From Closterium sp. Naga37s-1 (taxonomy: Eukaryota; Streptophyta; Zygnematophyceae; Desmidiales; Closteriaceae), in contig CANJKZ010000092.1 of the NCBI GenBank assembly GCA_947471745.1, positions 3,955,001-4,019,000 on the forward strand: a stretch of 64,000 bases of DNA. Reading direction: 5' to 3'. A program made the translations under genes and the position numbers. The notes under the pieces are model-generated. The model was not told the DNA's origin. It did not search any database and worked only from the letters and a program-made list of their open reading frames with translations. Positions 53,101 through 61,000 of this stretch are shown piece by piece. How positions within the stretch are numbered: position 1 is the stretch's first letter; each line of letters begins with the position of its first letter.

Positions 53101-56100
53101 ACGGCAGTGGTGCAGCTGATGGTGCTGGCGGTTGTGGTGTGGGTGCTGGTGGTATTGCCGGTGGTGGTGCGGGTGGTGGTGGTAATGCCGGTGGCGGTGC
53201 TGGTGGTAATGCTGGTGCTGGTGCTGGTGGTGGTGCTGGTCGTAATGCTGGTGGTGGTGCTGGTCGTAATGCTGGTGGTGGTGCTGGTCGTAATGCTGGT
53301 GGTGGTGCTGGTCGTAATGCTGGTGGTGCAGATGGAATGAGTGTACCGCGAGAGAAAAGCAGCGGGTCAGCCGCTGCCGCTGCTTCACGGGATGGGGGAG
53401 GAGCAGCAGAGAAACAGGGGCGGAAGGCACAGGAACGGGAGGAAGCACAGGGGCGGAAGGCACAGGAACGGGAGGAAGCACAGGGGCGGAAGGCACAGGA
53501 ACGGGAGGAAGCACAGGGGCGGAAGGCACAGGAACGGGAGGAAGCACAGGGGCGGAAGGCACAAGGACGGGAGGAGGCAGCACAGGGGCGAGGTAAGCAG
53601 CAGCAGCAGCGCAGCCCCATCACCCACCGGAGCCCCCTCATTCAACGCTTACAGCAGCAGCACACGCAGTCCCCTAGAAGCATGTCTCTGGAATCCGGGG
53701 AGGTGTTACCTGGGGACACCATATCAGGAGGCGTAGACTCCCCTGTTTCTTGCGGCGCCAAGCCCACAGTTCGGAAAGGGGCGAAAGAGGAAGAGGAAGG
53801 GGAGGAGGCAGAGGAAGGGGAGGATGCAGAGGAGATACCCCGTGACCGGGCCTGTGGGCGTATTCGTGGCTCCTTGACTGCCCTATCTGCCCCTCCTGAC
53901 CCTTCTGGCGCGTCTGACCCTTCTGCTCCGTCTGCTCGGTCTACCCTGCCTGTTTCGGTTCGGAAGCCTGTGGAGCTAGGGTTTCCGTACCTGCAGTCGT
54001 CGTTCTGGGTGCTGCCTTCTGCTTCGGTGGGGCGGGAGGTGCTGCCTCTCATTCTGCCCGCGCAGCTGGGAGGAGGGGCTGCGCTGGCAGTCACTGGAGC
54101 AGCAGCAGCAGAGGAGGAGGAGGAGCAGGAGAGGCAGGGAGGTTATGAGGGGCAGATGCGGCAGAGGCAGGGGGAGCAGCAGCATGTAGCTGCGGCAGCG
54201 GGGAAAGAGTTGGCCCTTGCCGCTGTGTCGAGTCATCCTGTGGAGGGGGCAGGTTTGGAAGGACACGCAGTTGTAAGTGCAGGGGGCGAGCTTACAGCCT
54301 TACAGATGGTGTCCGTAGTTCCATCATCAGAAGCTGCAACTGCAGCTGCAGCTGCAGCTGCCACAGCAGCCGCAGCGGCAACAGCAGCAGCAGAAGAAGA
54401 AATTCTGAAGGAAGTTGCTAGAAAAGCTGGCTGCTGTGACGGCTGGCAGTCAGCTTGCGGGCTTAGCTTCTTTGCTTATGTCCGATCCAAACTGCATGAT
54501 GCAGCTTTGGCTGCTTTCCGAGCCAAGATCGCCAAGGCTGCACTTGCCGAGGCTCTGGATCGGTTCCTGGCCACTGGGAGCGCCGAGCTGCCTGGACCTG
54601 CTCCCGAACCTCTGCCACAGGGTCGGAGTGCAGGTGGGGCGCTAATCGGTCAGGTACGGAGGCAGGAGGTAGAGGATCGGGACGAAGTGGGGAGGAGGGA
54701 CAATAAGGTTGGAAGAAAGCGGGAGGAGGAGGGAGATGTAGTGTTCAGGGAACGGCAAAAAATGAAGAGCCAGCAGGAGTTGTATAAAACGAAGGGTGGA
54801 GAGTCGAGGAAGAGACAGCGGGGGGCAGGAGAAGGGGCAGCAGGGGTAGGTGGGGCGGGTGCGGCGGGTGGGGCAGGTGGAGCACTGAAAGGGCTTCCTG
54901 CAGTGAGAAGGAGGAGATTCCTGATGGGAGGAGACAGCAGCGATTCAGAGGAGGACCAAGGAGTGGCGGCAGTAGAGGCTCGGAAGAGGGTGAAGCAGGA
55001 GGAGGGCGCGCAGGGAGGAAGGGAGCGGCAGAGGAAGGGGTTGGGACAAGAGGTGGCTGTTGAGGGGAAGGGAGAGAAGATGGAAGGGAAGGAGAGGAGG
55101 GTGGTGAAACGGGAGTGGGAGCAGGAGGAGGAGCGGGTGGCGATGCAGCAGGGGAAGGCAGGGAGGAGTGGGAGAGAGGGGAATGAGGGGAGGCAGATGC
55201 AACAGCTCGTTGCAGGCCCAGGGGAGGATGGAGGTGGTTCAGGTGCTGCTGCTGCTGTTGATGCCTCTGCTGCTGCCACTGGTGCTGCTGCTGTTGGTCT
55301 TCCTGTCGATCACATGGCAATTCCTGGGCCGTTGATGGGTGTGAAGGTGGAGCCAGAATTGGTGGGAGAAGCAGGGGTCGTTGGGCTTTCAGGTGAACCG
55401 TCAGGTGGTTTTTCAGGTGATGTGAAGCCGGACAGGAGGTTGCCAGCAGGGACGGTACAGAGAAGGGGTTTCGAGTATGGAGAGACAGAACCTATCATCC
55501 TTCCAGACCCCCTGGCGAAGCTTCTTAGTGCCGCCATACATCCAGATGCATTGAATCCGGCCGATACGCTTTCTCTGCCGCCTCGTTCCGAAACACAGAA
55601 GGACCTCCAAACACAGGCCAGCGTAGAGCCGCAAGAGCTGGTAGTCCTTACAGCACACCAGACTTCTGAGGGGCCTCAAGCACCACTTCAAACACAGTCG
55701 AATGTGGGCTTGGCAGAGCTACTTCTGGGGGGGCTGAAGGGCGATGCTGCTCTGCTGGCACGCTGTGCTGTGGTGTGCCGTGCATGGTGTGAAGCCTTCC
55801 GGCGAGTGTGGCGGGGGCTGCAGCTGCTGGATCTGTCCAGCCTTGGGGCTCGCGTGCAGGACTCTGCTCTTGTAGCATTGGGGGTACGTAGCTCCTGTTC
55901 TCGTGCATGCTGTGGTGTGCCCTGTGTGGAATGAGGCCTTTGGGAGAGTGTGGCAGGGGCTGCAGCTGCTGGATTTGTCCAGCCTTGGGGCTCATGTGCA
56001 GGACTCTGCTCTTGTATCGTTGGGGGTATGTAGCTCCTTCACTACCTTTTAGATTGCTGGAGGTATGTTTAAGTCAATGACACTTAAAGTGAACACAGGA

Positions 56101-57731
56101 CTGAGGTACCTTGCTCTTCGTGCCGCCCCCTCTCGCTTTGCATCTCTTCTGTTAGCCTGCCCTGCTTGCTTGTCGCTTCTCGCCATTCCTTCCTTGCTCC
56201 CTCCCGCTTCTCGCTCATCTGATTCTTCCCCTCCCTCCTTCACCAGTTTCTCAACTCTTCCCTCCCACCCCCATCCAACCCCGACCCCATCTCAATCCCC
56301 ATGTTCCCCATTCTCAGAAGTCCGCCCCACAACTTCTCCAAGCGCTCTCACTCGCCCACTGCACCGCTCTCACCCCCACCGCTCTCCACCGCTTCCTTTC
56401 CTCTCGCCCATCCCTCTCTGCCGTCATCATCACTGGTTGCCCCCGACTCGCCCCTCTCGCCGCCTCCTTCCCACACCTCCTCTTCCTCACCCTCTCACCT
56501 GCACGCACACTTGTCCGAGTCTCTCCAAACCAGAAACTGAGTGCCTTTGGTGCTTCGGCTCCTGCTCCCGCTCCGAATTTCTCTGTTGCTGCTGCTGCTT
56601 TTGAAATGGTGCCTCCTGCTGCTGCTGCTCCTGCTGCCACTGCCACTGCTGCTGCTCCTGCTGCTGTTTCCCCTGGGCGGCCCAGGCCCCCACGAGGAGC
56701 CCCACTGGCAGCAGCAGCAGCAGCGTCACTGGCCAGGGCAATCGCAGCAGCCAATGTGGACGGGCGGTCACAGAAGGGGGGTGCCCGAGCTTCTGGGGGG
56801 GGTGGAAGGGCAGCAGGAGGGGGAGTCTCACGTGGTGCTGCTGGCGCTGGTGCCGGTGCTGCCCGTGGTGCTGCTGGTGCTGCTGCTGCTGCTGCTGGTG
56901 GTGTTGCTGCTGGTGGTGGTGGTGCTGGTGGCAAGAGGTTGGGTAGAGGAGCAGGGGGAGGGGTGGGGACTGGAGGGAGTATGGCTCATCTGCCTGTTGC
57001 TTCATCGAATGCGGGCAGTGGTCAGTCCAGTGCCGCTGCTGCTGCTGCCTCTGCTGATTCCGGGGGGAGAAGCCATGGGAATGCAGGCAGGGTAGGCGCA
57101 GGAGGAGCAGGGGGGGCAGCGGGAGCAGGTGGGGCAAGGGGAGCAGGAACAGGGGGAGCAGGAGGGTTGGGGGGCGGAGAGAGGGGTTGGGAGAGGAGGG
57201 GCGTGGAGAGACGGAGGGAGACAGATGGGGATGGGAAGTGGGGGAAGGACAGGCTAAGGGGGGGCATGGAAGGGGCGGGTAAGGACAGAGGCAGGTCGGA
57301 TCTACAGCAAGAGAGGAAGAAGGGCGGCATGCTGCCGCCCACTGGGGGGCGGCTGTCCCTCAAATCCAGCTCAGGACAGGGCGCGCCAGGGGGAGGTAGA
57401 CCTGGGGCAGGGCGGACTGGCGCAGGGGGAGGAGCCAGTGGGGGAGGAGGCTGGGGGGCGGGGGGGCAGGCGGGGGCAGGGGGGAGAGGGGGCGGAGGGG
57501 GAGGGGTGGGGGAGAGGAGGGAAGGGTTCAGGTCGCCGCCTGCAGTGGGGAGGGGGTTAGGGAGGGGGGATATGGAGGGGGAGGCGGTGCGAGTGCTAGA
57601 GAGGGAGATAGGGGGGGCCATTCGCAGGCTGCAAGAGTGGGACAAGCAACACTACTTCTCCAGGGGGATTCTGCTGGTACGTGTGATTCAAGTCCCGCTT
57701 TGCCAATTTTTCTGTGTTCATTCTTTTCATT

Positions 57732-57805
<74 letters not shown>

Positions 57806-57873
57806 TTCCTTCCTTTCCTTCCTTCCTTCCTTCCTTCCTTCCTTCCTTCCTTCCTTCCTTCCTTCCTTCCTTC

Positions 57874-57904
<31 letters not shown>

Positions 57905-57989
57905 TCTTCCTTCCTTCCTTCCTTCCTTCCTTCCTTCCTTCCTTCCTTCCTTCCTTCCTTCCTTCCTTCCTTCCTTCCTTCCTTCCTTC

Positions 57990-58056
<67 letters not shown>

Positions 58057-61000
58057 TCCTTATTTGCTCTTCAGGAGAGTCCGTTGCGTTGATGCACTTA
58101 TGCCATAATTGACTGCCCTGACTACAAAATTTTGGTTCTCATTTTCTTGTAAATCTCCTCTCCACAATTCCAACCACAGGATGCAGCGCCAGGCGCAGCA
58201 GCAGGAGGTGGGGCCGGTCGCAAGGGGCGACTCTCCTTGGATCTGCCCACTCTGGAGAGGCGGTTGAAGGAGGGCGTGTACAGTGACGCTTCTGGCTCCG
58301 CTGCTGCCATTGCCCGTGCTGCTGCTTCGACTGGAACCACTGCAGCAGGAGGAGGAGGAGGAGCAGGGGGGAGTGCAGGGGGTGCCTTGACAGCAGTGGG
58401 AGGAGCAGGGTTGGCTGGTGGTTCTGCAGTGGTAGGGAGTGCAGCGGCAGTGGCGGCGGCGGCGGTGGCAATGGGTGTGAGGGTGAACGGGCTCGCTCGA
58501 TTCGAGAGTGACATTCAGCTCATGTGTCGCAGCGTGTTCACGTGAGTCGCGGGTTTTCACTCGAGTGTGTCCGTTTTGTTGATTCATAAACTCTGTAAAT
58601 TCTGGATCACACTCTGCACATGACAAGCTTTTGTGTTTCCCTCTGTTTATCGCCTGTGCTCCCCTCCCCCCTCTTTCCGGTTTCATTCTGTGCAGTGGTG
58701 TGAGGGAGAAGTAAATCACCAGATTTCCTGCCGGCCCCTTTTGAGTCGACTCAAAAGTCAAAAGTCACCTTTTGAGTCGACTCAAAAGTCAAAAGTCACC
58801 TTTTGAGTCGACTCAAAAAGTGGTGTGAGTGAGAAGTAAATCACCAGATTTCCTGCCGGCCCCTCCCTTGATGCCCCCTTTCCCCCATTCCCCTTTGTTA
58901 CTCGCTTGCAGCAACGTGAATGACAAGTCCCCGATGTATCGAGCAGCGCGCCAACTCTTCGCTCTCAGCCGTTCCACCATCGACGGCATCAAGACCAGCT
59001 TTCTCACCTCCCTCCTCCCTTCCCCCTTATCAATTGATGTGCAGCAACGTGAATGACAAGTTCCCCATGTATCGAGCAGCACACCACCATCAACGTCATC
59101 AAGACCAGCTTTCTCACCTCCCTTGCCCTTTCTTCCCTCCTTTTCCCCCCCTCTCCCTTACTCCTTTCCCGTTTCACTGTATGCAGCAACGTGAATGAAA
59201 AGTCCCCCATGTATCGGGCAGCGCGCCAACTCTTCGCTCTCAGCCGTTCCACCATCGACGGCATTAAGACCAGCTTTCTCACCGCCCTTGCGGCGACATA
59301 TATGGCTTCCAGTGATCGCCCTGCTTCTGCTTCTGCTGCTCCTGCTGCTGCTGGCAGCAGTTTTGGAGGTGCTGGTGGTGGTTTTAGTGGTGCGAGTGGG
59401 GTAGGGGCTGGGTCTCGAATGGTGTTGGGGAGGGGGAATGGGCCTGTTTCTGCGAGAACTGGAGGGAAGAGGGTGAGAGAGGGAGCAGGGGTGAGACGAG
59501 TGAGTAAGAGGAGGAAGAGTGTCGCTGATTCGGATAGCAGTGGGTATCAGAGTGATTCGGAGGAGGAGGGGAGGTTTGGGTATGAGATGGAGGAGGAGGA
59601 GTGGAAGGGAGATTCGGGCCGAAACATCTGGTCAGAATCAGAAGAGGAGGACGAGGAGGAGGAGGATGAAGAGGATGAGGAGGAGGAAGGAGAAGAGAGA
59701 GGGGATTCGGACTTGGACGAATTCGAATCGGCGGAGGAGGAAGGTTCTGATGCAGGTTCCGAGACCAAGAAAGCTGCAGCAGCCGCAGCTGCCGCCGCTG
59801 CTACAGCTGAAGTCGCAACCACTAAGGTGAAACTCGGGAAACTGCAATCAAAAACTGGTGGACGCAGGGGAACCGAAACAGCCCACGGTGCTGCCAGCAA
59901 AGCGAAGCACACCCCAGCTAACGGTGGCGGACATGGTATCAGAGCAGGCCGTGCTGACTCCTCCTCTCCCTCCTCTCCTGCCACCCCAGCCACCTCGGGC
60001 ACCTCTTCTCCCTCAGCCTCCTCCCCCGCCTCCTCTGCTTCAGAGGGAGAGGAGGAGTCTGAGAGTGAGTCAGGCTCAGATGCCCAGTCGTCTTGCTCCC
60101 TGGGTGGGTCTGTGCGGCCTGTGGGAGGGAGCCGGAAGGGAGGGAAGCAGGTGAAAGGGAGGGAAGGGAGGCGGCGGAAGCAGCAGCGGCAGCAGAAGAA
60201 GCGGAGGAGGAAGGAGGAGGAGGAGGAGGAGGAGGAGGAGGAGGAGGAGGAGGAGGAGGAGGAGGAGGAGGAGGAGGAGGAGGAGGAGGAGGAGGAGGAG
60301 GAGGAGGAGGAGGAGGAGGAGGGCAGGGAGCAGGGCGGGAAAAGCAAGGGGAGGGGCAGGGGAGCGAAACGAGAGGAGCGGACGGGGAGGAGGAAGGGAG
60401 AAGGGGCGGAGGCGAGGGGAGGAGAGCGGAAGGGCCGGGTCCGCACCAGTGCTGGTACAGCCAGTGCCGGCGGCACCGCCGCCACTGCCGTTGGGAGCAA
60501 ATCCGACAACTCAAAGGCAGGCCGGGCAGGGGAAGAAGAAGAGGCAGGCGAAACCTCCTCCTCCTCCTCCTCTTCCTCCTCAGAAGGGTCTAAGGGATCG
60601 GGTCCTGTGGTGGTGGTGAATGTGGCTGATGAGGAGATGAGGAGACATTGGGGGAACAGGATGACAAGAGCCGCCATGGTGCCGCCAGTGACTCGGCAGT
60701 ACGAGGTGGTCGAGGAGTATGTGATTGTGGAGGAGGAGGAGGGCGTGCGGAGGAAGATGCGCGTGGAGCTGCCCGCTGGATTTGCTGAGAAGGCCCGGCA
60801 GGCGCAGGCCATGGCTGATGCTAACAGGGTGAGCTGGGCTGGGGAATGAGAAACAGGACAGGGTAATTTGGAAGGGAAACGAAGCGTGGGCTGGAAGGGA
60901 AGGTGCGCCTCTCCCCTTTCCCGTCCCCCATATTCCACCCCATACAATACCCGTCCTTTCCCCCACACAAATAGTATATACACCTGGAGCTCCCAGAAGT

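Noticed and set aside
57637..58112. Leu/Phe/Ser-rich plus-strand frames suggesting a membrane protein
   Set aside because: They are translations of the tetranucleotide microsatellite.
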